Of a DNA stretch of 64,000 nucleotides, positions 47,165 to 56,017 are shown piece after piece. Both the position numbers and the translations under genes were made by a program. How positions within the stretch are numbered: position 1 is the stretch's first letter; each line of letters opens with the position of its first letter. The stretch is from contig NZ_DDHJ01000002.1 of assembly GCF_002338065.1 (NCBI RefSeq), positions 131,320 through 195,319 of the forward strand, in the 5' to 3' direction. Below the pieces are notes generated by a model that was not told where the DNA came from, did not search any database, and saw nothing but the letters and a program-made list of their open reading frames with translations. This DNA comes from Pseudomonas sp. UBA1879 (GTDB lineage Bacteria; Pseudomonadota; Gammaproteobacteria; Pseudomonadales; Pseudomonadaceae).

Positions 47165-48676
47165 ATGAGCTGCCTTCTGCAACTGGAAAACATCTGTAAA
47201 AGCTACCCCGGCGTGCACGCGCTCAAATCGATCAATCTGTCGGTCGAGCGCGGCGAAATTCATGCCCTCCTGGGTGAGAACGGCGCGGGCAAATCGACGC
47301 TGATGAAGATCCTCGCCGGTGTCGAGCATCAAGACAAAGGCAGCATCCTCATCGATGGCGCCGAGCAGCACTTCGCGACTTACAACGAAGCGATCGCAGC
47401 CGGCATCGGCATCGTGTTTCAGGAATTCAGCCTGATTCCCTACTTGAACGCCGTGGAAAACATTTTCCTCGGCCACGAAATCGTCAACGGCTTTGGCCTG
47501 CTGCGCAAAGGCGAGATGCGCGAAAAAGCCATCGCGCTGTTCGACCGGCTCGGGGTGAAGATCAATCTTGACTGTTCGGTGCAGCACCTGAGCGTCGCCG
47601 AGCAGCAGTTCGTCGAAATCGCCAAGGCGCTGGCCCTCGAAGCGCGCCTGCTGATTCTCGATGAACCCACTGCCACGCTCACGCCATCCGAGGCCGAGCT
47701 GCTGTTCGACATCATGCGCGAACTGAAAAACCAGGGCGTGGCGGTCATCTTCATTTCCCATCACCTGGAGGAAATCTTCCAGGTATGCGACCGCATCAGT
47801 GTCTTGCGCGATGGCGCCAATGTGGGCGCGCTCACGGTGGCCGACAGCGATATCGACACGCTGGTGGAGATGATGGTCGGGCGTCGTCTGGAAGCCAGCT
47901 TTCCGCCCAAACCTACTCGGCCTTTGGGTGACGTGGTGTTGCAGGTGCGCGACATTCAGCTCACTCGCAACGGCCCGCACAACAGTTTCAACCTGCACAG
48001 GGGCGAGATTCTCGGATTCGCCGGGCTGGTCGGCTCCGGGCGCACCGAACTCGCGCTGGGGGTGATCGGCGCGTTGCCGGTGGTGAGTAAAGACGTGCTG
48101 CTGCGCGGCCAGCCGGTAAACCTGAGCGACCCCGCCCACGCCCTGGCCAACGGCATCGGGCTGCTGCCCGAGAGCCGCAAGAGCGAGGGGCTGATCGTCG
48201 ATTTCAGCATTCGCGAAAACATCTCGCTGAACAATCTGGGCAAGTACGAAAGCGCCGCGCACCTGCTCGATCGGCACAAGGAAGACACCACCACTGCCGC
48301 GCTGATGAAGCAGCTGTCGATCAAGGCGCCGACCTGCGAGAGCCGCGTGCTGAACCTCAGCGGGGGGAACCAGCAAAAGGTGGTGATCGCTCGCTGGATC
48401 AACCACCACTGCGACATCCTGATCTTCGACGAACCGACCCGAGGCATCGACGTCGGCGCGAAAGCGGAGATTTACAACCTGATGCGCAAACTCACAGAGC
48501 AAGGCTTCGCGATCATCATGATCTCTTCGGAACTGCCGGAAATCATCGGCATGTGCGATCGCGTGGCCGTCTTCAACAAGGGCGCCATCGTCAACGTGCT
48601 GCAGGCGAGCGACATCAACCCGCAAGAAGTGATGCGCCATGCCACCGGGAGTCTGACCAGTGAACACGTCCATTAA
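47165..48676 (+). CDS. Sugar ABC transporter ATPase (RbsA/MglA type, two cassettes)
   Basis: A 503-residue protein with two ATP-binding cassettes. The first has Walker A GENGAGKSTL and signature LSVAEQQFVEIAK. The second begins near residue 245, has the degenerate P-loop GLVGSGRTELA and signature LSGGNQQKVVIARW, with Walker B ILIFDEPTRGIDVG. This asymmetry is normal in the CUT2 family. The start is the ATG 18 codons inside the longest frame (MSCLLQLENICKSYPG). The 3' end overlaps the permease gene by 17 bases. Confidence 0.93.
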   Translation: MSCLLQLENICKSYPGVHALKSINLSVERGEIHALLGENGAGKSTLMKILAGVEHQDKGSILIDGAEQHFATYNEAIAAGIGIVFQEFSLIPYLNAVENIFLGHEIVNGFGLLRKGEMREKAIALFDRLGVKINLDCSVQHLSVAEQQFVEIAKALALEARLLILDEPTATLTPSEAELLFDIMRELKNQGVAVIFISHHLEEIFQVCDRISVLRDGANVGALTVADSDIDTLVEMMVGRRLEASFPPKPTRPLGDVVLQVRDIQLTRNGPHNSFNLHRGEILGFAGLVGSGRTELALGVIGALPVVSKDVLLRGQPVNLSDPAHALANGIGLLPESRKSEGLIVDFSIRENISLNNLGKYESAAHLLDRHKEDTTTAALMKQLSIKAPTCESRVLNLSGGNQQKVVIARWINHHCDILIFDEPTRGIDVGAKAEIYNLMRKLTEQGFAIIMISSELPEIIGMCDRVAVFNKGAIVNVLQASDINPQEVMRHATGSLTSEHVH

Positions 48677-49640
48677 AACCCTGACCGCTGAGCCGAACCG
48701 CATGAAGCTCAACTTCGCCCAATTGATCCGCTCGCCAGCGTTTTACCCTTTCGTCGGGCTGGTGGTGGTGACAATTTTCATGATCTTCGCCAGCGACAAA
48801 TTCCTCACCGGCGCGAACCTGGAAAACATCGCGCGGCAAGTCTCGATCAACGCCATCATCGCCGTGGGCATGACCTGCGTGATCCTGACCGGCGGCATCG
48901 ATTTGTCGGTGGGGCCCGTCATGGCGCTGTCCGGAACGCTGACCACGGGCTTGATGGTGGCGGGTGTGCCGGCGCCGATTGCCATCCTCATCGGTTTGCT
49001 GATCGGCGTGGGTTTTGGCGTCGGCAACGGCATCTTCGTCGCTTACCTGAAAATGCCGCCGATCATCGTCACTCTGGCGACCATGGGCATCGCCCGCGGC
49101 CTGGGCCTGATGTACACCGACGGCTACCCGATTTCCGGTATGCCGGACTGGTTCGCCTGGTTCGGTCGCGGCACCTTGTTCGGCATTCAGGTGCCGATTC
49201 TGATCATGCTGCTGACGTATTTCTTCGCCTGGGTGCTGCTGCAACACACGCGCATCGGGCGTTACGTCTACGCCATCGGCGGCAACGAGGAAGCGGTGCG
49301 CCTGTCGGGCGTGCGGGCTTCGCGCTTCAAGTTGCTGGTGTACTCGATCAGCGGCTTGACGGCTGCGATTGCCGGACTGGTGCTGTCCTCGCGTTTGATG
49401 AGCGGCCAGCCTAACGCCGGGGTCGGTTTCGAACTGGACGCCATCGCGGCCGTGGTGCTGGGCGGCGCGTCGATCGCAGGCGGGCGCGGCGTGATCATCG
49501 GCACCCTGGTCGGTGCCCTGTTGCTCGGCGTCCTCAACAACGGATTGAACATGCTCGGCGTGTCGCCTTACGTACAGAGCGTGATCAAGGGCGGGATCAT
49601 TCTGCTGGCCATTTTCATCAGCCGGCAGCGGCATAAATGA
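48660..49640 (+). CDS. Sugar ABC transporter permease (RbsC type)
   Basis: A 326-residue inner-membrane permease with 8-10 hydrophobic segments. The CUT2 signature is visible: CVILTGGIDLSVGPVMALSG, YAIGGNEEAVRLSGV and LDAIAAVVLGGASIAGGRG. The start is GTG inside the ATPase gene; an in-frame ATG at 48702 is an alternative. It completes the CUT2 importer. A REP doublet follows its stop. Confidence 0.92.
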   Translation: MNTSIKTLTAEPNRMKLNFAQLIRSPAFYPFVGLVVVTIFMIFASDKFLTGANLENIARQVSINAIIAVGMTCVILTGGIDLSVGPVMALSGTLTTGLMVAGVPAPIAILIGLLIGVGFGVGNGIFVAYLKMPPIIVTLATMGIARGLGLMYTDGYPISGMPDWFAWFGRGTLFGIQVPILIMLLTYFFAWVLLQHTRIGRYVYAIGGNEEAVRLSGVRASRFKLLVYSISGLTAAIAGLVLSSRLMSGQPNAGVGFELDAIAAVVLGGASIAGGRGVIIGTLVGALLLGVLNNGLNMLGVSPYVQSVIKGGIILLAIFISRQRHK

Positions 49641-49661
49641 ATGTGTGGGGGGGCTGGCCCT

Positions 49662-49743
49662 ATCGCGAGCAAGCTCACTCCTACAGGTGTCATGCGTGGA
49701 TGCCGCACCGCGCACCAACTGTAGGAGTGAGCTTGCTCGCGAT
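49662..49743. repeat. REP doublet, type B
   Basis: ATCGCGAGCAAGCTCACTCC and its inverse GGAGTGAGCTTGCTCGCGAT, ends 82 bases apart, between the permease and dehydrogenase genes of one operon. This is the common Pseudomonas REP motif; each arm is itself palindromic (GAGCTTGCTC). Confidence 0.85.
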
Positions 49744-49826
49744 GCCGCCAGAGCGCCCACCCACGAATCCGAATTGACATCTGCGGCCACGATCCGCATC
49801 CGAACATCCCAAACAGGTAACCCGAC

Positions 49827-50912
49827 ATGGAAACAAGCACAAACAACACCATGCAAGCCGTCGTCTGCCACGCGCCGAAAGACTACCGTCTGGAGCGCAT
49901 CACCAAGCCGGTCGCGCGCAGCAACGAGCTGGTCATTCGCATCGGCGCTTGCGGCATCTGCGCCAGCGACTGCAAATGCCATTCCGGCGCGGCGATGTTC
50001 TGGGGCGGCGAGAGCCCGTGGGTCAAGGCGCCCGTGGTGCCGGGGCACGAGTTCTTCGGTTACGTGGATTCGGTAGGCGAGGGCGCTGAAGAGCACTTCG
50101 GCGTGAAGGTCGGTGACAAGGTCATCGCCGAACAGATCGTGCCCTGCGAGAAGTGCAAGTTCTGCAAATCCGGCAAGTACTGGATGTGCGAAGTGCACAA
50201 CATTTTCGGCTTCCAGAAGGACGTTGCCGAAGGCGGCATGGCGCAATACATGCGCATTCCGAAAACCGCCATCGTGCACAAAATCCCGGAATCCGTTTCC
50301 CTGGAAGACTCCGCGTTGATCGAGCCGATGGCCTGCTCGATTCACACCGTCAATCGCGGCGACGTGCAGCTCGACGACGTGCTGGTGATCGCCGGTGCAG
50401 GCACGCTGGGGTTGTGCATGGTGCAAGTTGCCGCGTTGAAGACGCCGAAGAAACTGGTGGTCATCGACATGGTGGACGAGCGTCTGGAGTTGGCGAAAAA
50501 ATTCGGTGCCGATGTGGTGATCAACCCGAGCCGCGATAACGCCAGGGAGATCATCAACGGCCTCACCGACGGCTATGGCTGCGACGTATACATCGAGACC
50601 ACCGGCGTGCCCATCGGCGTGACCCAAGGCCTGGACCTGATTCGCAAACTGGGGCGTTTTGTCGAGTTCAGTGTGTTCGGCGCCGAAACCAGCGCTGACT
50701 GGTCGATCATCGGCGACCGCAAGGAGCTGGACGTGCGCGGCGCCCACTTGGGCCCGTATTGCTACCCGACCGCCATCGACCTGTTCGAGCGCGGGCTGGT
50801 GACGTCCAAAGGCATCGTCACCCACGACTTCGGCCTGGATGACTACGCCGAGGCCTTCGAACTGGCGAATTCGACCAAGTCGATCAAAGTGCTGCTCAAG
50901 CCGGTCAATTGA
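49827..50912 (+). CDS. Zinc-dependent alcohol/polyol dehydrogenase (MDR family)
   Basis: A 361-residue medium-chain dehydrogenase. Catalytic zinc ligands are Cys45 (GICASDC) and His74-Glu75 (PGHEFFGY); structural zinc cysteines are at 107, 110, 113 and 121. The NAD-binding motif is GAGTLGLCMV. It looks like polyol dehydrogenases (sorbitol, L-arabinitol, xylitol, L-threitol) rather than simple alcohol dehydrogenases. The neighbours suggest it oxidises an imported polyol to a ketose. AGGTAA serves as ribosome site. The substrate cannot be fixed from sequence. Confidence 0.9.
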   Translation: METSTNNTMQAVVCHAPKDYRLERITKPVARSNELVIRIGACGICASDCKCHSGAAMFWGGESPWVKAPVVPGHEFFGYVDSVGEGAEEHFGVKVGDKVIAEQIVPCEKCKFCKSGKYWMCEVHNIFGFQKDVAEGGMAQYMRIPKTAIVHKIPESVSLEDSALIEPMACSIHTVNRGDVQLDDVLVIAGAGTLGLCMVQVAALKTPKKLVVIDMVDERLELAKKFGADVVINPSRDNAREIINGLTDGYGCDVYIETTGVPIGVTQGLDLIRKLGRFVEFSVFGAETSADWSIIGDRKELDVRGAHLGPYCYPTAIDLFERGLVTSKGIVTHDFGLDDYAEAFELANSTKSIKVLLKPVN

Positions 50913-50923
50913 TGCGTCAACTC

Positions 50924-51051
50924 TGTAGGAGTGTGGCTTGTCCCGCGACCGGCGACGGAGTCGTCGTAAATCCGATAAATGCGGTGTGTCAGAAAAATCG
51001 TATTGGCAGCATTTACGACGGGTTCCCCGCGGGACAAGCCACGCTCCTACA
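50924..51051. repeat. REP doublet, type A
   Basis: CTGTAGGAGTGTGGCTTGTC at 50924 and CGCGGGACAAGCCACGCTCC from 51028, inverted. The spacer also carries a longer imperfect inverted repeat (CGTCGTAAAT ... ATTTACGACG), so the whole 128 bases can fold into one hairpin. It lies between the dehydrogenase and kinase genes. Confidence 0.85.
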
Positions 51052-51092
51052 AGTGATGTGCAAGACCTTCAATAACAAGAGAGTGCGTGGAG

Positions 51093-52625
51093 ATGGAATA
51101 CGTCATCGGGGTCGACATCGGCACCCAAAGCACCAAGGCGTTGCTGGTCGATGCCCAGGGCCGCATCGTCGCGCAGCACAGCCACGGCTATAAGGTCGAC
51201 ACCCCCAAACCGCGTTGGGCCGAGCAGTGGCCGCAGGTCTGGCTGGACGCCGTGGAAATCTGTGTCGCAGCCTGCATGGCCAAGAGCGGCGTGCCGAAAG
51301 ACAGCGTCAAATCACTCTGCGTCAGCAGTCTCTACGGCGGTTCGGGGATCGCCGTCGATGCGCAGATCAAGCCGCTTTACCCCTGTCTGATCTGGATGGA
51401 CCGCCGCGCCGAAGAACAGGTCGAGTGGGTCAATCAACACATCGATCTTGAACGCCTGTATTCGATCACCGGCAACTCGGTGGACAGCTATTACGGCTTC
51501 ACCAAAATGCTCTGGCTCAAGGATAAACAGCCCCGTATCTGGGCCGACACCCGCTACTTGCTGCCGCCCAACAGTTACATCAACTACTGCCTCACCGGCG
51601 AGGTGGCGGTGGATCACAGTTCGGCGGGCAACATCGGTGGCGTGTACGACATCGAAGCGCGGAGCTGGTCCGGCGAGATGCTCGACGCGCTGGGCATTGC
51701 GCAATCGATGATGCCCGAACGCCTCGTGCATTCCGGCGATGTGGTCGGTGATCTGCTGCCGGAGTGGGCCGAGCGTCTTGGCCTGCAAGCGGGTATTCCA
51801 TTGCTCGGCGGCGGCGTCGATGCAGCCATGGCAACCTTCGCGGCGGGCGTCACCCAAGCGGGCAACCACGTCGCAATGATCGGCACCAGCATGTGCTGGG
51901 GCTACCTCAACCAGCAAGTCGATGCGCGCCATGGCCTGGTGAGTTTTCCCCACGTCTTCAACGGGGCGAAAGACCTCTACATCTTTGGCGGTGCGATCAC
52001 GGCGGGGGCGTCGGTCAGTTGGTTTCGCGAGCAGTTCTGCCAGGCTGAAGAGCAGCAGGGCCGCGAGAGCGGCGAAGACAGCCATGTGATTCTCGAACGT
52101 GCTGCGACCCAAATCCCCGCAGGCTGCGACGGCGTTCTGTTTCAGCCCTATCTCATGGGCGAACGCAGCCCTGTCTGGGACGCGAAGGCCAGCGGCAGTT
52201 TCGTCGGCTTGACCCTCTTTCACAGTCGCATTCACCTGTACCGCGCAGTGCTCGAAGGCGTGACCTTCGCGCTGCGGCATAACATCGAAGCCGGGACCCA
52301 AGGCGCGCAATCCCTTGACCCGCGCTTGATCGTGGTCGGCGGCGCGAGCCATTCGGATCTGTGGATGCAGATCATCGCCGACGTCACCCACTTCCCGGTC
52401 TACACCATCGTGCAAGAAGTCGAAGCGGCCCTCGGTGCGGCGCTTCTGGCGGCCCACGCGGTGGGGTTGGTGGACGATGCGCAAGTGCACAAGGGCTGGG
52501 TTCAATTAGAGCGTCGGGCCGAACCGCAGGCAGAAAACGTCGCGCTGTATTCGCGTCTTTTCGCCGATTACGTGGCGCTGTACCCGGCGCTCAAACCGAT
52601 CATGCATCGCCTTCAGGGAGCGTGA
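51093..52625 (+). CDS. FGGY-family carbohydrate kinase (xylulokinase-like)
   Basis: A 510-residue kinase of the FGGY family. The N-terminal phosphate loop is GVDIGTQSTKALLVD, WMDRRAEEQ lies in the sugar-binding region, and the C-terminal signature LIVVGGASHSDLWMQIIADV is present. Most like D-xylulose or related ketose kinases. It would phosphorylate the ketose made by the dehydrogenase/reductase pair. I start at the ATG of MEYVIGVD; a GTG two codons upstream is possible. The next gene starts 3 bases after its stop. Confidence 0.88.
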   Translation: MEYVIGVDIGTQSTKALLVDAQGRIVAQHSHGYKVDTPKPRWAEQWPQVWLDAVEICVAACMAKSGVPKDSVKSLCVSSLYGGSGIAVDAQIKPLYPCLIWMDRRAEEQVEWVNQHIDLERLYSITGNSVDSYYGFTKMLWLKDKQPRIWADTRYLLPPNSYINYCLTGEVAVDHSSAGNIGGVYDIEARSWSGEMLDALGIAQSMMPERLVHSGDVVGDLLPEWAERLGLQAGIPLLGGGVDAAMATFAAGVTQAGNHVAMIGTSMCWGYLNQQVDARHGLVSFPHVFNGAKDLYIFGGAITAGASVSWFREQFCQAEEQQGRESGEDSHVILERAATQIPAGCDGVLFQPYLMGERSPVWDAKASGSFVGLTLFHSRIHLYRAVLEGVTFALRHNIEAGTQGAQSLDPRLIVVGGASHSDLWMQIIADVTHFPVYTIVQEVEAALGAALLAAHAVGLVDDAQVHKGWVQLERRAEPQAENVALYSRLFADYVALYPALKPIMHRLQGA

Positions 52626-52627
52626 AT

Positions 52628-53365
52628 GTGAGCACTGCCCACTTTGATTTCAGCGGCCAGCGCGTGCTGGTGACGGGAGCCAGCAGCGGCATCGGTCGGG
52701 AGGTCGCGCAGCAGTTGCGGGCCAGCGGCGCCGAGGTGTATGCCCTGGGCCGCGACCCCTCGGCGTTGCAAGCAATGGCCGATCAGGGTTGCCATGTACT
52801 GCGTGTGGACGTGGCGGATCAGGCGCAGTTGGCCGCGTTGCTCGCCGAATTGCCGGTGATGCACGGCTTGGTCAATTGTGCGGGTATTTCCATCCTCGAA
52901 GCGGCGACCGACGTCAGCGCTGCGGCCTTCGATCAGGTCATGGCCGTCAACGTGCGGGCGTCGGCGATGGTGGCCGGGAGCGTGGCCAAAGCAATGATCA
53001 GCGAGGGGGTGAAAGGCAGCCTCGTCAACGTGTCGAGCCAGGCGTCATTGGTGGCGCTGGACGATCACCTGAGCTACTGCGCGTCCAAAGGTGCGATGGA
53101 CGCCATGACCCGCGTGCAGTGTGGGGAATGGGGCAAGCATGGGATTCGGGTCAACAGCGTCAATCCCACTGTGACGCTGACGCCAATGGCGCAGATGGCC
53201 TGGAGCGAGCCGAGCAAACGCGATCCGGCCTTGGCCGCGATTCCGTTGGGGCGTTTTGCCGAAACCGCGGAAGTCGCTGCGCCGATTCTGTTTCTGTTGA
53301 GCGACGCGGCCTCGATGATCAGCGGCGTGTCGTTGCCGATCGATGGGGGGTACACCAGCCGGTAG
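52628..53365 (+). CDS. SDR-family reductase, L-xylulose reductase (DCXR)-like
   Basis: A 245-residue short-chain dehydrogenase. The cofactor motif is GASSGIG (17-23), NCAG follows, and the catalytic set includes Ser136/137 and Tyr150-x3-Lys154 (YCASKGAM). VNSVNPTVTLTPM and the C-terminal LPIDGGYTSR are strikingly like mammalian dicarbonyl/L-xylulose reductase. With the polyol dehydrogenase and kinase this suggests a polyol to ketose to second polyol or D-xylulose route; D-threitol dehydrogenases of the same fold are an alternative. The GTG start has AGGGAG 7 bases upstream. Confidence 0.88.
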   Translation: MSTAHFDFSGQRVLVTGASSGIGREVAQQLRASGAEVYALGRDPSALQAMADQGCHVLRVDVADQAQLAALLAELPVMHGLVNCAGISILEAATDVSAAAFDQVMAVNVRASAMVAGSVAKAMISEGVKGSLVNVSSQASLVALDDHLSYCASKGAMDAMTRVQCGEWGKHGIRVNSVNPTVTLTPMAQMAWSEPSKRDPALAAIPLGRFAETAEVAAPILFLLSDAASMISGVSLPIDGGYTSR

Positions 53366-53384
53366 CGATGTGAGCACAACATGA

Positions 53385-53521
53385 CTGTAGGAGCGTGGCT
53401 TGTCCCGCGATCTGGCGCGTAGCGCCAGCAAAACCAGACCGCGCGGTCCTGCTGATTAAATTCAGAAATAGGATTTGCGACTGCTGCGCAGCCGATCGCG
53501 GGACAAGCCACGCTCCTACAG
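53385..53521. repeat. REP doublet, type A
   Basis: CTGTAGGAGCGTGGCTTGTC at 53385 and the inverse GGGACAAGCCACGCTCCTAC ending by 53521. It sits between the convergent reductase and lacI genes, reaching within 2 bases of the lacI stop, and may act as a two-way transcription end. Confidence 0.85.
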
Positions 53522-53522
53522 A

Positions 53523-54539
53523 TCATGCAGCGCTGCCATTCTCCAACTCACCCACAATCACCACCTTCGCCTTCGGCAAGAACCGATCCTGAATACGCTC
53601 CAGCAGCAGCGTCACGGCGCTGCTGCCCGCCTTGGACGCATCGTGCGCGATACAGGCAATGGGGATGCCGAAAATGTCGGCGAACGGCAACCGGTCGATA
53701 CCGCAAATGGGCAGGCTGTCGTGCGCAACCCCCTTGTCCCGAAGTGCACGCATGGCGCCGAGGGTGATCAACTGGTTGAAGCCGAAAATCGCATCCGGCA
53801 GCGGGTGTTCGCTAAGGTATTCCAGCGTGCTGTGATAGGCCGGCTCAAGGGTGTAATCCCCCGCGAACACCTCAAGCTGCACCGGCTTGCCGTTCTCCGC
53901 CAAGGCCGCCTTCACCCCCTTCAGACGTTCTTCTGAAATCCGCGAGTGGGCAGGGCCGGTCAGCACGAGCAGGCGTTGCAGCGCCGGGCTTTTCGACAGC
54001 AGGTAACGCGCGCCCTTCAGGCCGCTGTGGAAGTTGTCCAGCACCACATGGCTGAACGGGCTGCCATGTAACGCGCGGTCCAGCTGCACCACCGGCACCT
54101 CGCCATTGCTCAGGCGACTCAAATAATGCGGCTGATACTCCGGCTCATCCGACACAGGCGACAGCACGATGCCTGCGACGCGATAACTGAGCAGCGTGTC
54201 CACCGCCTTGCGCTCCAGCTCTTCGGAGCCGTCGGTGTCGACCAGCATGATCGTGTAGCCGTGCTTCTTCGCTTCGCGAGAAATGGCCTTGATCATCTCG
54301 CTGTAGAACGGGTTGTCCACCGACGCCGTGATCACACCGATGATCATGCTCTCACTACGTTTCAGGCTGCGGGCGAACGCATTGGGCACGTAGTCCAGTT
54401 CTTGGGCGACTTCGAGGATGCGCGCCAGCGTGGCGGGTTTGACCAGATCAGGTTTGTTCAATGCGCGGGAGACAGTGACGGGGGTCATGTTCACGCGGCG
54501 GGCGATGTCGGAAATCGTGACAGGGTTCTTTTTGCTCAT
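53523..54539 (-). CDS. LacI-family transcriptional regulator
   Basis: A 338-residue repressor. The N-terminal helix-turn-helix is TISDIARRVNMTPVTVSRAL with the minor-groove hinge helix (PNAFARSLKRSES), followed by a ribose-binding-protein-like sensor domain (IIGVITASVDNPFYSEMI). It is related to GntR/IdnR-type LacI proteins. The start is MSKKNPVTI, 10 codons inside the longest frame. It is convergent with the polyol operon and divergent from the MFS gene. Sites sharing AATGTTAACG lie before the operon and before lacI/MFS, so it probably controls both and itself. Confidence 0.92.
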   Translation of the reverse strand: MSKKNPVTISDIARRVNMTPVTVSRALNKPDLVKPATLARILEVAQELDYVPNAFARSLKRSESMIIGVITASVDNPFYSEMIKAISREAKKHGYTIMLVDTDGSEELERKAVDTLLSYRVAGIVLSPVSDEPEYQPHYLSRLSNGEVPVVQLDRALHGSPFSHVVLDNFHSGLKGARYLLSKSPALQRLLVLTGPAHSRISEERLKGVKAALAENGKPVQLEVFAGDYTLEPAYHSTLEYLSEHPLPDAIFGFNQLITLGAMRALRDKGVAHDSLPICGIDRLPFADIFGIPIACIAHDASKAGSSAVTLLLERIQDRFLPKAKVVIVGELENGSAA

Positions 54540-54646
54540 GGACTTCGGGCGGCCTTGAATCGGGATCACACGCGAGCGGGGTCAGCGGTGTTTAATTGCG
54601 CAAGGCTAGCACGATGAAGGGTCTGACAGGGCGCGCGGATTCGACG

Positions 54647-54664
54647 AATGTTAACGTTTTCATC
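54647..54664. promoter_or_regulatory. LacI-type operator between lacI and the MFS gene
   Basis: AATGTTAACGTTTTCATC, centred on CG, with the left half identical over AATGTTAACG to the operator at 46083-46092. It is 108 bases from the lacI start and 145 from the MFS start, so it could serve either or both. Confidence 0.6.
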
Positions 54665-54808
54665 GCCGATTTTCTGCAGCCTTGGGGTGTGCGACGGGTG
54701 GCGTCGAACGGCTCTATAAACGGCGGGTCACTGGCCACGCAAATCGTCTTCGATGTTTTGTATGCAATCGGTCAATAATGTGTGTCCGTTTACCTCACTG
54801 GAGGGTTC

Positions 54809-56014
54809 ATGACCTCGTCTGTTTCACCGTCATCCCGTGACTTCTTCATTGCCGCAGCGGCGCTCTTGATCACGATGGTCGGCACAACGTTGCCCACGCC
54901 GTTGTACGCGATCTATCAGGAGCGGCTGGGGTTCGATGCGAGTTGGTTGACGATCATTTTCTCGATTTACGCTGCGGGGGTGATCGCGGCCCTGCTGGCT
55001 GTCGGCAGTTGGTCCGATCAATTGGGCCGTCGGCCATTGCTGTTTGCCGGGTTGTGCATGGGCGCGATCAGCGCGCTGATTTTTCTGTTCTCCGACTCTA
55101 TCGGCGGGTTGCTGATCGGGCGTTTGTTCTCGGGATTTTCAGCGGGAATCATGACTGGCACGGCGACCGTCGCGGTGATCGAACTGGCGCCTAAAACCTG
55201 GAAGAACGCCACACTGATGGCGACCGCCGCCAATATGCTCGGCCTGGGGCTCGGGCCGATGCTGGCCGGGTTCACATCGCAGCATCTGGCCGATCCGCTG
55301 CACCTGATTTTCTACGTCCACCTGGCGCTGTTGCTACTTGCAACACTGGGGGTCGCCATGATTCGCGAGACGGTACAGCGCCCGGCGCAACGACGATTGT
55401 CTATCCAGAAACCATCGGTGCCTGCCTCCGTTCGCGGCGTGTTCATCTCGGCATCAATTGCAGGGCTGGCGGGGTTCAGTGTTGCCGGGCTGTTCACCAG
55501 CATGGTGCCTTCGGTGATGATTCACATCATGCAGATCCACGGCGGCTTGCTGATTGGCGCCGTGAGCGGGCTGTTTTTCGTGGCCTCGATCATCGGTCAG
55601 GCCACGTTGCAATGGCTGCCGCAACGGGCCCACATGACCCTCGGCTGTGTGGGATTAATCCTGGGGATGATCTGCCTGGGTCTCGGTATCGCCACAGCGC
55701 AGCTGTTCTTGCTGGTGAGCGCGGGGCTGCTGGCAGGCATCGGGCAAGGCATGATTCTGCGCGCCGCGATAGGCGCGGTGACCGCCAGCAGCCCGCCCCA
55801 TCAGAAAGCGGGCGTGACCTCAGCGTTTTTTGTGGTGTTGTACATTTCGATATCGGTCCCCGTGGTCGCTGTAGGATTCAGCGTGCAGGCGTTTGGCTTG
55901 ACCCATGTCGGCGAGTTTTTCGCAGGCCTCGTCGCCGTGGTGGCATTGGTAGCGATGGTCAGCATGCAGCGCGTGCAGTCCCGCGCGTCGGCTGTGGCGC
56001 CCTTGGGGAGATGA
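54809..56014 (+). CDS. MFS transporter
   Basis: A 401-residue major facilitator with about 12 membrane segments. The loop 2-3 signature reads GSWSDQLGRRPLLFAG, and a second-half counterpart follows a central basic loop (RETVQRPAQRRLSIQKP). It resembles drug/sugar efflux members of the AraJ/YdeR type. The start was placed at the second Met of the frame because GGAGGG precedes it. It could export a by-product of the polyol pathway if the LacI site controls it, but a general efflux pump is equally likely. Confidence 0.85.
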   Translation: MTSSVSPSSRDFFIAAAALLITMVGTTLPTPLYAIYQERLGFDASWLTIIFSIYAAGVIAALLAVGSWSDQLGRRPLLFAGLCMGAISALIFLFSDSIGGLLIGRLFSGFSAGIMTGTATVAVIELAPKTWKNATLMATAANMLGLGLGPMLAGFTSQHLADPLHLIFYVHLALLLLATLGVAMIRETVQRPAQRRLSIQKPSVPASVRGVFISASIAGLAGFSVAGLFTSMVPSVMIHIMQIHGGLLIGAVSGLFFVASIIGQATLQWLPQRAHMTLGCVGLILGMICLGLGIATAQLFLLVSAGLLAGIGQGMILRAAIGAVTASSPPHQKAGVTSAFFVVLYISISVPVVAVGFSVQAFGLTHVGEFFAGLVAVVALVAMVSMQRVQSRASAVAPLGR

Positions 56015-56017
56015 GCA

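Noticed and set aside
48615..50825. 736-codon minus-strand frame opposite the permease and dehydrogenase
   Set aside because: It runs through a REP doublet and two real genes; composition is His/Asp/Gln-rich and no motif is visible.
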